35,165 bases of DNA from Pseudomonadota bacterium (GTDB lineage: Bacteria > Desulfobacterota > Desulfobulbia > Desulfobulbales > Desulfocapsaceae), in the NCBI GenBank assembly GCA_023412495.1, contig JAEYNP010000068.1:1-35165 (forward strand), in the 5' to 3' direction. The notes under the pieces were generated by a model. It was not told the origin of the DNA. It ran no database searches and saw nothing but the letters and a program-made list of their open reading frames with translations. Positions 1 to 8,872 of the stretch are shown here, in pieces; the first letter of the stretch is position 1; every line of letters starts with the position of its first letter. A program made the translations under genes and the position numbers.

Positions 1-519
1 GGCCTGACCCGGGTGCCGGTGGTCAAGAACCAGGCCATCCCCGCCTACGACCCGCGGGCCATCAAGGGCATAGGCATCACCTACGCCACCTCGACCCAGG
101 GCGCCGACCATACCATGGGCTATACCATCGCCACAAACATCCTGGGCGTCGGCGGCAAGCTCGATCCGCTCACCAAGGAAGGCCAGGTGGAGCTGTCACG
201 AAACCTGCAGATCGCCACCGCCGCCATCGACTCGACCGGCATGTGTCTGTTCATCGCCTTTGCGGCTCTCGACAACGCCGCCTGCCTGCCGGCGCTGATC
301 GACCTGATCAACGCCAAGTACGGCCTCGCGCTGACCGGCGACGACGTAGTCAACCTCGGCAAGTACATCCTGAAGACCGAGCGGGGCTTCAACACCGCCG
401 CCGGCTTCGCCGCAGCCGACGACCGGCTGCCGGAGTTCTTCTACACCGAGCCGCTGCCGCCGCATAACGTGGTCTTCGACTTCACCGGCCAGGAGATCGA
501 TACCTTTTGGAATTTTTAG
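1..519 (+). CDS. Aldehyde:ferredoxin oxidoreductase, C-terminal part (5' end outside window)
   Basis: The frame is open from base 1 to a TAG stop at 517-519, so the gene begins upstream and only about 172 C-terminal residues are visible. They match the C-terminal domain of tungsten-dependent aldehyde:ferredoxin oxidoreductases, which oxidise aldehydes to acids with ferredoxin. The diagnostic stretch is KGIGITYATSTQGADHTMG, the conserved cofactor-side segment. It is followed by a D-S-x-x-x-C element (IDSTGMC), which in this family supplies the last cysteine of the 4Fe-4S cluster. A MoaD-like sulfur carrier follows about 300 bp downstream on the same strand. AOR genes are often accompanied by such a protein for pyranopterin cofactor synthesis. 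Substrate preference (AOR, FOR or benzoyl-type) cannot be told from this part. Confidence 0.93.
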   Translation, partial: GLTRVPVVKNQAIPAYDPRAIKGIGITYATSTQGADHTMGYTIATNILGVGGKLDPLTKEGQVELSRNLQIATAAIDSTGMCLFIAFAALDNAACLPALIDLINAKYGLALTGDDVVNLGKYILKTERGFNTAAGFAAADDRLPEFFYTEPLPPHNVVFDFTGQEIDTFWNF

Positions 520-591
520 TGCCTGAGAAATTCATTTCTTTTTTTGAAATGGATTTCGTGAAGAGGTACTTTTCCCGGTTAGTGGGGCTGA

Positions 592-658
592 CGTAGGGGC
601 GATCCTTGTGATCGCCCTTGCCCAGGATAGGAGGGCGAATACAAGATTCGCCCCTACG
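592..658. repeat. Palindromic intergenic repeat with GTAGGGGCGA arms
   Basis: An 11-bp arm CGTAGGGGCGA (592-602) is perfectly complementary to TCGCCCCTACG (648-658). Between them lie further matching halves (gatcgccc / gggcgaat), so the whole unit folds as a branched hairpin. This resembles a family of short GTAGGGGCGA-type palindromes scattered between genes in many bacterial genomes (from memory). It sits between the AOR gene and the second, different repeat that starts at 660. No coding function is seen. Confidence 0.7.
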
Positions 659-659
659 G

Positions 660-816
660 ATGGACTCGTAAAAAGTCCGATCTACTTCGTTGCAGGTCTG
701 AAACGGCGCTTCGCTGTACCATATGTACTACCAAAGCACCGTTTCAGACAACTACGCCTCGTATATCGAACTTTTTCCAGAGTCCATCTTCACGGGTTGC
801 AGCACTTTTTACGGCT
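660..816. repeat. MITE-like palindromic element, copy 1
   Basis: The ends are perfect 8-bp inverted repeats, ATGGACTC (660-667) and GAGTCCAT (780-787). An inner perfect 11-bp stem is GTCTGAAACGG (696-706) with CCGTTTCAGAC (739-749), and the centre is GTAC-catat-GTAC. The intervening parts also pair imperfectly, so the 128-bp unit is one long hairpin. About 29 bp of conserved tail follow, ending in ACTTTTTACGGCT. A near-identical copy lies at 21063-21218 in the same orientation. It carries no ORF of its own. Both copies end just before a small plus-strand gene. It may be a non-autonomous transposon or a REP-type element. Confidence 0.85.
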
Positions 817-821
817 TTATT

Positions 822-1049
822 ATGAAAAGAATAACGGTAAAACTCTTCGCCTACTTCCGCGACAACCGCTTCAAGCAGGAGGAACGGGAGATCGGCGAGG
901 AAACGACGGTCGGCGACATCGTCGATTCCCTCGGCATCGACCGGCAGGAGGTGGGCGTGCTGATGGTCAATTCCCGGCACAGCGAGTTTTCCTACTGCCC
1001 TGCGGTTGGCGACGTGCTGGCCATCTTTCCGGTGGTGGGCGGGGGTTGA
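822..1049 (+). CDS. MoaD/ThiS-like sulfur carrier protein
   Basis: This 75-residue ubiquitin-fold protein (MKRITVKLFAYFRDN...) ends in VVGGG. A C-terminal Gly-Gly is the residue pair that MoaD and ThiS proteins use for adenylation and thiocarboxylate formation. The family donates sulfur to molybdopterin or tungstopterin. Its place directly after an aldehyde:ferredoxin oxidoreductase gene supports a role in making that enzyme's cofactor. I chose ATG 822 because the longer frame upstream runs into the palindromic repeat at 660-816 and shows no family similarity there. There is no strong Shine-Dalgarno immediately upstream, and the repeat may have replaced the original leader. An intrinsic terminator follows at 1074. 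Confidence 0.85.
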   Translation: MKRITVKLFAYFRDNRFKQEEREIGEETTVGDIVDSLGIDRQEVGVLMVNSRHSEFSYCPAVGDVLAIFPVVGGG

Positions 1050-1073
1050 TACTCGGCCGTCCCCGCCATTTTC

Positions 1074-1109
1074 GCCAGGCCTGCTCTCCGTACCGGCCTG
1101 GCGTTTTTT
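1074..1109 (+). terminator. Rho-independent terminator after the MoaD-like gene
   Basis: The perfect 8-bp stem GCCAGGCC (1074-1081) with GGCCTGGC (1095-1102) is followed by G and six T residues. It lies 24 bp after the stop of the MoaD-like gene on the plus strand. Confidence 0.9.
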
Positions 1110-1145
1110 AAGGCTGTCAACGATCGACTTGTTTTTCCAATGTTT

Positions 1146-1742
1146 TTACATGTCCTTAGCTGGCAGCTGATCGCTGATCGCTGAAAGCTCCTTCCAGCGG
1201 AAGCAGTCGATCAGGTGGTCGTTGACCATCCCCACCGACTGCATGAGCGCATAGCAGATGGTCGAGCCGACGAAGCTGAATCCCCGCTTTTTCAAATCCT
1301 TGCTCATAAAGTCCGACTCACTGGTCCGCGCCGGGATTTCGGCCAGAGTCTTCCAGTTGTTCTGGAGAGGAACCCCGTCGACGAAACGCCACAGATAGTT
1401 GTCCAGGCTGCCGAACTTTTCAATCACGGCGAGTGTCGCCCGGGCGTTTTTGATCGCCGACCCCACCTTCAGGCGGTTCCGGACTATCCCCGGGTCGGCG
1501 AGCAGTCGGGCGACATCCGCCTCGGTATAGCCCGCAACCCTTTCTATATCGAAACCCTCGAAAGCCTTGCGATAGTTTTCCCGCTTCCTGAGGATCGTCA
1601 GCCAGCTGAGACCCGCCTGTGCCGCCTCGAGGACAAACATCTCGAAGAGCTTCCGGTCGTCATGGACCGGCACGCCCCAGTCGTGGTCATGATAGGCGAC
1701 ATACAGCGGATCATCTCCGCACCACCCGCATCTCGTATACAT
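1146..1742 (-). CDS. tag: DNA-3-methyladenine glycosylase I
   Basis: This 198-residue protein removes 3-methyladenine from alkylated DNA, the first step of base excision repair. The N-terminus MYTRCGWCG and the following YHDHDWGVPVHDD are hallmarks of Tag. The zinc ligands of the family are visible as Cys5, His18, His176 and Cys180 (VNDHLIDC). The catalytic Glu is Glu39 within FEMFVLEAAQAGLSW. Length is close to the usual 185-195. The last dozen residues after RWKEL look like a slight extension. It is transcribed alone, leftward, and converges with the MoaD-like gene. Confidence 0.95.
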   Translation of the reverse strand: MYTRCGWCGDDPLYVAYHDHDWGVPVHDDRKLFEMFVLEAAQAGLSWLTILRKRENYRKAFEGFDIERVAGYTEADVARLLADPGIVRNRLKVGSAIKNARATLAVIEKFGSLDNYLWRFVDGVPLQNNWKTLAEIPARTSESDFMSKDLKKRGFSFVGSTICYALMQSVGMVNDHLIDCFRWKELSAISDQLPAKDM

Positions 1743-2023
1743 ACTTCCTCTCCGAGTATTATTGAAGTCTTACCGTTCCCGCACGGGGTTTCATTACGGA
1801 CCATCAGACCTTACCGTAATCAATTATAGGGAGCAAGAAGACGGCCATTCAAGCCCCGAAAATACTTTCAATAATTATTCCTGATAATTATCTTGCACAG
1901 CGCTCCATAGAGATGTTATCCTGGCGTTACTCCCACCGCTTGTATAGTCAACGTGGAGATAACCTGCTAGGAGGCATAGTCGACGTCCTTGGCCTGGCTT
2001 TTCCCAGAAACAGGAGCAAGACC

Positions 2024-2305
2024 ATGAAAATGACCCACGTGATCGTCGAGGGAATGGTTCAAGGAGTTTTCTTCCGGGACTATACCAGGCGCGAGGCCCG
2101 CAACCTCAATCTCGTCGGCTGGGTGCGCAACCTGCGGGACGGCACGGTGGAGGTCGTGTTCTCCGGCGCCGACCGAGATATGGCAGCCATGCTCGAATGG
2201 TTGAAAAAGGGCTCGCCTAGATCGCGCGTGGACAATCTGATCGTCAAGACGATCGAGACCGACGAGTACATAACCACCTTCGACGTGCGCTACGACCCCT
2301 GGTAA
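2024..2305 (+). CDS. acyP: Acylphosphatase
   Basis: This 93-residue small cytosolic enzyme hydrolyses the carboxyl-phosphate bond of acyl phosphates. The signature GMVQGVFFRDYTRREA contains the phosphate-binding loop with catalytic Arg18. The second motif GWVRNLRDGTVEVV contains catalytic Asn36. The start ATG 2024 has an AGGAG box 7 nt upstream and gives the usual family length. The in-frame extension back to 1913 shows no similarity. The stop lies 8 nt before the next ABC gene, so the two probably share a transcript. Confidence 0.95.
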   Translation: MKMTHVIVEGMVQGVFFRDYTRREARNLNLVGWVRNLRDGTVEVVFSGADRDMAAMLEWLKKGSPRSRVDNLIVKTIETDEYITTFDVRYDPW

Positions 2306-2313
2306 ACCCTTCC

Positions 2314-3907
<1,594 letters not shown>

Positions 3908-3915
<8 letters not shown>

Positions 3916-3930
3916 TTCCAGAGCGTTTTT
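3908..3930 (+). terminator. Intrinsic terminator overlapping the stop codon of the ABC ATPase gene
   Basis: The perfect 7-bp stem CGCTCTG (3908-3914) with CAGAGCG (3919-3925), a 4-nt loop and five T residues. The TGA stop at 3913-3915 is inside the stem-loop. Confidence 0.85.
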
Positions 3931-3951
3931 CCCGGTAGGGTGCATGGAATG

Positions 3952-3996
3952 CCACGCTCCAGCGTGGGGATGCTGCTTTTGGACGCTCACGCGTCC
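3952..3996. repeat. Pair of short hairpins in intergenic repeat
   Basis: CCACGCT (3952-3958) pairs with AGCGTGG (3961-3967), and GGACGC (3981-3986) pairs with GCGTCC (3991-3996). The text is related to the longer palindrome at 4152-4177 and to a dispersed GTTCCCACGCT-type intergenic repeat known from many proteobacteria (from memory). Confidence 0.6.
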
Positions 3997-4151
3997 CGTT
4001 TCCTTCGGAGTCACGATTCTACCCCGACCAGCCCCGGTCGTCCAAGATAATTCCGCCGCTTGAGTACCACCAATGCTCGGGCAGAACATCATAGCGGCTT
4101 CGGCCATGTACTTTCCCCGTCAACTGGGGACGCTGGAGCGGTCCCAGGATG

Positions 4152-4177
4152 CGTTCCCACGCTGGAGCGTGGGAACG
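4152..4177. repeat. Perfect palindrome CGTTCCCACGCT-gg-AGCGTGGGAACG
   Basis: A 12-bp perfect inverted repeat with a 2-nt spacer. Together with 3952-3996 it fills most of the 313-bp space between the convergent ABC ATPase and bzaF-like genes. There is no T-run, so it is more likely a REP-like element than a terminator. No gene is seen in 3931-4228. Confidence 0.8.
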
Positions 4178-4228
4178 ATCAAAAGCTAATCACATCCAGC
4201 TTCGCCTGATTTGAAGAATGAGGGGAAT

Positions 4229-5575
4229 TTATCTGTCCTCTGTCTTCTGATTTCTGGCTTCTGACGCACGGCACTTGTCGCCGCTGATATCGTCCTTGAA
4301 GAGGGTGAAGCCCCGCTCCATCGCGCAGAAGTCGCCGCACATGGTGCAGGTGGCCTCGTTCTCGGGCTTTCTGCTGCTTCTCACTTCGTTCATCTTCTCC
4401 GGGAACATCGACAGCCGGAAATACTCGGCGAAATCGCTGTCACGTCTCGCCAGCGCCACCTTTTTTTCCAGTTCGCGCCGCTCGGGGTACTTGGCGATGT
4501 CGCCGATCCGGGCGGCAAGCCGCGTGGCCCGCACCCCTTCCCGGACGTCGTCTTCGTTGGGCAGGGCGAGATGCTCTGCGGGAGTGATGTAGCAGATCAG
4601 GTCCGCTCCGTGCCAGGCCGACTGCGCCGCCCCGATCGCCGAGGTGATATGGTCGTATCCCGCGCCGGAGTCGGCGGGGAGCGGACCGAGCACATAGTAG
4701 GGCGCGCCGCCGCTCATTCGTTTTTCCAGCATGATGTTGCCGGCGATCTCGTCGAGGGGCACGTGGCCAGGCCCTTCCACCATCATCTGACAGCCCATCT
4801 CCCGGCCTATCTCGGCCAGCTCGCAGTTGATGATCATCTCCGCCATCTGGGCCCGGTCATGGCTGTCGTGGATGGCGCCCGCCCGGATGCCGTTGCCGAG
4901 CGAGAGCACCGAGTCGTACTTCTTCATCAGGGCGCAGACCCGGTCGAACTGCTCGTAAAGAGGATTCTCCCGGTCGTTGTACTCCATCCACGAGACCATG
5001 AAGGTCCCGCCTTTCGACACCAGACCGCCGTAGCGGAAGCCCTGCTTGCGCAGCCGCTCGATGGAGAAGCGGTTGATGCCGCAGTGGATGGCCATGAAGG
5101 AGATGCCGTCGGCCAGTTGGCGCTCGATCAACTCGAAGAGGTACTCCGGATCGAGTTTGTTGGCGTTGCGGTATTTGCGGGCCGCCTCGGCGAAGGCCTG
5201 GTAGAGGGGCACATTGCCCACCGGCAGCTTGCAGGAGTCGAGGACAGCCCGGCGGATGGCGTCGAGGTCGCCGCCAGTGGAAAGCTCCATCAGGGTATCC
5301 GCCTGTTCCTGCTCGGCGATCTTGGCCTTGCGCATCTCGAGCGCCACATCGGATATATCGGACGAGGTGCCGATGGAGGCGTTGACCTTGGTGCGGAGGC
5401 CCTTGCCGATCCCCACCACCTTCTGAGCCGCCCGCACCGGGTTGGCCGGAATGACGATGTGGCCCGCCGCCACGCCCTGGCGGATCTGTTCGGCCTCGAA
5501 TCCTTCCGCCTGCGCCACCTGTTCCATGTAAGCTGTCACGATTCCTTCCCTGGCCAGTTCAAGCTGTGTTTTCAT
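4229..5575 (-). CDS. bzaF: ThiC paralogue, probable 5-hydroxybenzimidazole synthase (BzaF-like)
   Basis: This 448-residue protein belongs to the ThiC radical-SAM superfamily: it has NASIGTSSD, MAIHCGINR, GNGIRAGAIHDSHDRAQ, MMVEGPGHVPLDEI and YYVLGPLPADSGAGYDHI. The C-terminal cluster motif is C410-x2-C413-x3-C417 (CTMCGDFC). Classical ThiC has C-x2-C-x4-C (CSMCGPKFC), so one residue is missing here. A cobalamin riboswitch, not a TPP riboswitch, lies in its leader, and no thiamin gene is adjacent. ThiC paralogues of this kind (BzaF) turn aminoimidazole ribotide into 5-hydroxybenzimidazole, the anaerobic route to the B12 lower ligand. I therefore favour BzaF over ThiC. Start ATG 5575 has AGGAG upstream. 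The frame extends further 5' only into the terminator and riboswitch. Confidence 0.85.
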   Translation of the reverse strand: MKTQLELAREGIVTAYMEQVAQAEGFEAEQIRQGVAAGHIVIPANPVRAAQKVVGIGKGLRTKVNASIGTSSDISDVALEMRKAKIAEQEQADTLMELSTGGDLDAIRRAVLDSCKLPVGNVPLYQAFAEAARKYRNANKLDPEYLFELIERQLADGISFMAIHCGINRFSIERLRKQGFRYGGLVSKGGTFMVSWMEYNDRENPLYEQFDRVCALMKKYDSVLSLGNGIRAGAIHDSHDRAQMAEMIINCELAEIGREMGCQMMVEGPGHVPLDEIAGNIMLEKRMSGGAPYYVLGPLPADSGAGYDHITSAIGAAQSAWHGADLICYITPAEHLALPNEDDVREGVRATRLAARIGDIAKYPERRELEKKVALARRDSDFAEYFRLSMFPEKMNEVRSSRKPENEATCTMCGDFCAMERGFTLFKDDISGDKCRASEARNQKTEDR

Positions 5576-5622
5576 TACGGTCTCCTGAAAAAATGAAAAG
5601 GATTTCTCGTCGGGCGGGCAAT

Positions 5623-5659
5623 AAAAAAGTCCGTGTCGCGGTATACCGCAACACGGACT
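5623..5659 (-). terminator. Riboswitch-linked intrinsic terminator (expression platform) of bzaF
   Basis: On the minus strand the stem AGTCCGTGT / ACACGGACT (5628-5636 with 5651-5659) continues, after one mismatch, into GCGG-tata-CCGC. Six T residues follow the stem (plus-strand A5623-5628). It lies between the cobalamin aptamer and the bzaF start, about 50 nt before the ATG. This fits transcription attenuation when cobalamin is bound. Confidence 0.9.
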
Positions 5660-5687
5660 CCTGTGGACAAGAAAGTCGCATCTCCCA

Positions 5688-5845
5688 GGCAGGTCTTCTG
5701 ACTTGCGGCTCACCCTCCAGCTGCGCCTTCCCGTCCTTTCGCAAACAGTGGCATCATGCAGCCGTCGTCCCCGCTTACAGCGCTGGCCCAACGTTACGGT
5801 TTTGCACCGTATTCCCTTTTCACCGCGAAACCTGCGCGGCACCTG
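5688..5845 (-). promoter_or_regulatory. Cobalamin (B12) riboswitch
   Basis: Read on the minus strand, the element begins near AGGTGCCGCGCAGG. It runs through the conserved core GGTGAAAAGGGAA, then GGTGCAAAACC and GATGCCACTG, and ends in the B12 box AGTCAGAAGACCTGCC (plus 5688-5703). These blocks, their order and their spacing are those of the AdoCbl/cobalamin aptamer. It is followed by an intrinsic terminator (5623-5659) and the ThiC-like gene, so high cobalamin should shut that gene down. Confidence 0.95.
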
Positions 5846-5977
5846 GCAGATATGTCACCCCAACTAGGGGGAAGTACCTTCAAGGAAATTTTCTTAAGAG
5901 GAAGATCCCAAGGTACCAACAACAAAGGCGATTGTAACAGGAACAGGGGAAAATGTAAATCGTTGGAAGGAGATCTT

Positions 5978-7447
5978 TCACAACGGAAACCACCCCTGCC
6001 GGCGGTTCAGCACGGCAAATTCCTGGCTGGTCTTCGGACCGTAGGTCTGAAAGCTTGGATTGGGGTTGCGTGCGTATTCTCCTTTGAGTCTGGCGACGGG
6101 ATCGGTCGACCTGATCTTTTTCAGGCCTGAGATATCCAGGCCGTGGATGCGCGCCGCATTGAGCCCGAAAATATTGGCCCTGGCCTCGTCCGTAAGCTGA
6201 GAATAGCCGAATTTCTCCTGGAATTCCTCGGAGATGCGAAAACTTCGGAAAGCCTGGATCTGATCCTGGGGACTGCCGTACCACAGGGCATCGGTTCCCC
6301 AGCAGATCCGGGTATCGCCCAGGTATTTCAGCAGCTTGCCCATGAGATGGGCAGCCTGGTCGGGCTTGCTCATGTAGTGCCGCCAGCAACTCCCCAGCTC
6401 GGCGTAGACATTGCCCTCGCCCGGCTTGTAGCCATGTTCCACGTAGGCTTGGATGAAGCGGTCCACCCCCTTGTCGCCCTTGGGATCGAAGGGCCCTTCG
6501 GCGACGCCCGGTTCGAAGCCGGCGTGGTAGCAGAGAAAGGTGAGATCGGGAAACATCCGGCCGACCCGAACGATGTCCGCCGGTTTTGAGTATTCATATT
6601 CCAGGCCGGGCAGCGGAAGGCCCCGATGGGCGCAGACGATCGGGATCTTCAGTTCCCGCGCCTTTTCCAGCATGGGGATGCCGTACAGGGGATCGTCCAT
6701 GAAGAAACCCTTCCCTTCCGGGCCCCACTGAGGGTAGAGCTTCCAGGCATTGACCTTGTACTGCCGGGCCTGGACGTTCATGAACTCGATCTGTCCCCGC
6801 TCGTTGGGCAGGACCCCGCCATGGATCAGCCCCCGGGTCTTGCCGACCTTCTCGATGATTATGGCCCTGGCGGCGGCCGCATATTCGGTGGGTGTCGGAT
6901 TATTGCCTTGGCCGCCCCAGAGCGCCGAGATGACCGCCACATCGGTGTCGCTATCGAGGAAGACCTCTTTGATCAGCTGCTCGGCCGAGTAGCAGTCGAG
7001 CGTATCATACGGGCATTTCGAGGCCTGGCCGAAGACCTCGTTGAGAGTGCGCATCCAGCGCTGCCCGTCTTTTCCCTTCGCCCAATCTCCGCTGGGATCG
7101 ACACAATGGGTCTGCAGATCGATGATGATTTCCTCGCCGCCAAGAGCCGCCTCGGCCGCTTCGCTCTCCACCGCCGCAGCCTCGGGGATGAAGAAGCTGC
7201 CGCCCCTCGCGCCCAGTGCGGCCCAGACATGGTTGAAGGCCAGAAGCGTCGCGGCGGCACCGCAGGTCGACTTGAGGAACTGACGCCGGGACTGCCCCAG
7301 TTTCCTGCTGAAGAAGTCCGCGTCCCGATGAGCCTGTCTGTTGGCGGCGACCTCCTCAGGGGTGAGCGGGATGGGCTGGAATTCACCGTTAGACGCCGAG
7401 TCAATTTTGATAGGCAGTCTGCTGCCGAGGGGATCGTGTTCTTTCAT
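5978..7447 (-). CDS. Tat-exported amidohydrolase-2 family metal-dependent hydrolase
   Basis: This 489-residue TIM-barrel hydrolase belongs to the amidohydrolase-2 family. A twin-arginine motif SRRQFLKS precedes a hydrophobic stretch (about residues 50-80), so the protein is probably folded with its metal and exported by Tat. About 50 residues of hydrophilic sequence precede the RR motif, which is longer than usual. Likely metal or catalytic positions are the THC histidine after the first strand (IIIDLQTH), CAHRG, CYHAGFEP and the late aspartate in CWGTDALWYGSPQDQ. The substrate is unknown; relatives include decarboxylases and hydrolases of cyclic acids. I chose ATG 7447, which has GGAGG 5 nt upstream. 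ATG 7450 is only 2 nt away from it, and a TTG at 7459 overlaps it. The gene is leftward, with no operon partner evident. Confidence 0.85.
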   Translation of the reverse strand: MKEHDPLGSRLPIKIDSASNGEFQPIPLTPEEVAANRQAHRDADFFSRKLGQSRRQFLKSTCGAAATLLAFNHVWAALGARGGSFFIPEAAAVESEAAEAALGGEEIIIDLQTHCVDPSGDWAKGKDGQRWMRTLNEVFGQASKCPYDTLDCYSAEQLIKEVFLDSDTDVAVISALWGGQGNNPTPTEYAAAARAIIIEKVGKTRGLIHGGVLPNERGQIEFMNVQARQYKVNAWKLYPQWGPEGKGFFMDDPLYGIPMLEKARELKIPIVCAHRGLPLPGLEYEYSKPADIVRVGRMFPDLTFLCYHAGFEPGVAEGPFDPKGDKGVDRFIQAYVEHGYKPGEGNVYAELGSCWRHYMSKPDQAAHLMGKLLKYLGDTRICWGTDALWYGSPQDQIQAFRSFRISEEFQEKFGYSQLTDEARANIFGLNAARIHGLDISGLKKIRSTDPVARLKGEYARNPNPSFQTYGPKTSQEFAVLNRRQGWFPL

Positions 7448-7627
7448 CATCGCCTCCAATGAGTTGAGGGAAAGAAAGGGCCTATAAAAATGCTCCTGAA
7501 AGATTTTGCCGGCCGGACGTTTGCAGAAAACCGTGACGAATTGGCTCTATTCGTATCAGGATAATTCCATGGGACCGAAAAAGGATATTTGCGTTAGGGC
7601 ACGTAGCCTGATTCAGTGCTGTACAAC

Positions 7628-8509
7628 TCAATTTTCCGCAGGATCGAATATCGTTCCTCCAAGTTTTTCTCTTTTCACTTCATTTCTGGAATTATCCCGA
7701 TATATCAGCTCGTTTGAACAGAAGTCATATTCCGGGATGTTCGGATCGCGCCATTTCAAAAGAAAATACTGATACAGAGGGTGAAAAAGGCTGCCATGAT
7801 TGTGAGAATGCCTGAAAATACATTCCGGCATCTGCCGGACGTTCAGCCCAGAGTGATAGTGCTTCATGAAGATGTAATCTCCGAGGACGGCGAGTTTGAG
7901 CAAAGGCGCCTCCTCGTATAGCTTGAGCTGTATATTCTTCTGAAGCGACTTGAGATCTCCCAAGAATTCCAAACTCTTCGCTATCTGCTCCCGAAAATGT
8001 TCCGGAGTGATATCGGGGTCCGGAATGCTCTTGGCGCGAATACTGGCCCCTTCACCGAAAGGATTCAGGAGCATGATCTTCGCTTCCCGGCAATTGCGCA
8101 GCACCTGATGCAGATCGCCGTCCGGACTGACGAAGGTGGTCGAGCCGGTCGAGCCGATCAGCAGCACATCCCTCGCCAATCCATGCTGTTCCTTGAATTT
8201 CTTGAGTCGCCTTTTCATGCGCAGGCTTTCGGTGTGCGCCACAAAAACAAGCCCCATATCGTTCAGCGCCATCTGCGAAAACTTCCTGTCATTCCAACTC
8301 CTCACCAGGTAATTGAAAAACATGATCAAGATGACTGCAACAGTAATTTCCACAGAAATGAGAAAAATCTTCTCCCTCTCGATGAGCGCCCAATAGATCA
8401 GATAATTGTCAGCAATAAATTTACCCGTGTACGGCAGCGTCAAGGCAATTGCAGCGCTCAGGATGAGTATCAAAATATGGTAAACGGCACTCTTTATGCT
8501 TTGAAACAT
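7628..8509 (-). CDS. Conserved-looking two-TM protein with a large soluble domain, function unknown
   Basis: A 293-residue protein that I do not recognise. Two hydrophobic helices are seen at about residues 8-30 and 47-69, followed by a basic stretch (ESLRMKRRLKKFKEQHG, from 94) and a soluble domain of about 190 residues. The domain has the pieces ARDVLLIGSTGSTTF, REAKIMLLNPFGEGA, LKLAVLGDYIFMKHYHSG and a C-terminal YRDNSRNEVKREKLGG. The alternation of strands ending in small residues, and an arrangement like KLAVLGDYIFMKHY, loosely resemble phospholipase-D-like folds. No HxK motif is present, so that is only a guess. By the positive-inside rule the soluble domain should be cytoplasmic. A strong AGGGGG Shine-Dalgarno precedes ATG 8509. 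It is monocistronic. Confidence 0.75.
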   Translation of the reverse strand: MFQSIKSAVYHILILILSAAIALTLPYTGKFIADNYLIYWALIEREKIFLISVEITVAVILIMFFNYLVRSWNDRKFSQMALNDMGLVFVAHTESLRMKRRLKKFKEQHGLARDVLLIGSTGSTTFVSPDGDLHQVLRNCREAKIMLLNPFGEGASIRAKSIPDPDITPEHFREQIAKSLEFLGDLKSLQKNIQLKLYEEAPLLKLAVLGDYIFMKHYHSGLNVRQMPECIFRHSHNHGSLFHPLYQYFLLKWRDPNIPEYDFCSNELIYRDNSRNEVKREKLGGTIFDPAEN

Positions 8510-8872
8510 AACTACCCCCTCAATGTGCTTTGTATTGCCGAGGATCTTATTCTGAGAAAAGAAGATATGCCGGTCAGCATTTGTTTGCTGACCGCAATGA
8601 CATGCATGGGAAGAATTGCAGAGGTTGGGCTAGGTTCAACGATCCTGCAGCGTTTTTACCTTATAATCCATTTGATGGTTACAGGATAAATACCATCACT
8701 CGAACGCACTGGTCAACACAAAATTGATTATTGGTTTGAAATCAACACTTTACATTTTTTACACAAGAAGACGAGAAGCGCATAAGATCCATCAATGATG
8801 GAATAGTCGAAATCGAAACCGGGATCGCTAGCGAAATCGAGAAGGGTTGAGTATGAGAATCGATTTCGATTT
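8510..8872. other. Intergenic region with one perfect hairpin
   Basis: No gene is supported. CGGTCAGCA (8571-8579) pairs perfectly with TGCTGACCG (8586-8594) across a 6-nt loop, 60 bp upstream of the leftward gene at 8509. It has no T-run and could be an operator or part of a leader. Near 8805-8870 there are imperfect complementary TCGAAATCGAAA / ATCGATTTCGATTTT stretches downstream of the RND operon, perhaps a weak terminator. Confidence 0.5.

Noticed and set aside
723..821. A longer MoaD-like protein starting at ATG 723
   Set aside because: The extra residues are translated palindromic repeat. The same MYYQSTVS peptide arises from the second repeat copy before an unrelated gene.
1913..2023. 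An N-terminal extension of acylphosphatase
   Set aside because: The extension has no similarity, and a strong AGGAG sits correctly before ATG 2024.
5688..5845. A TPP riboswitch upstream of the ThiC-like gene
   Set aside because: The sequence blocks are those of the cobalamin aptamer (B12 box, GCCACTG); no TPP (thi-box) consensus is present.
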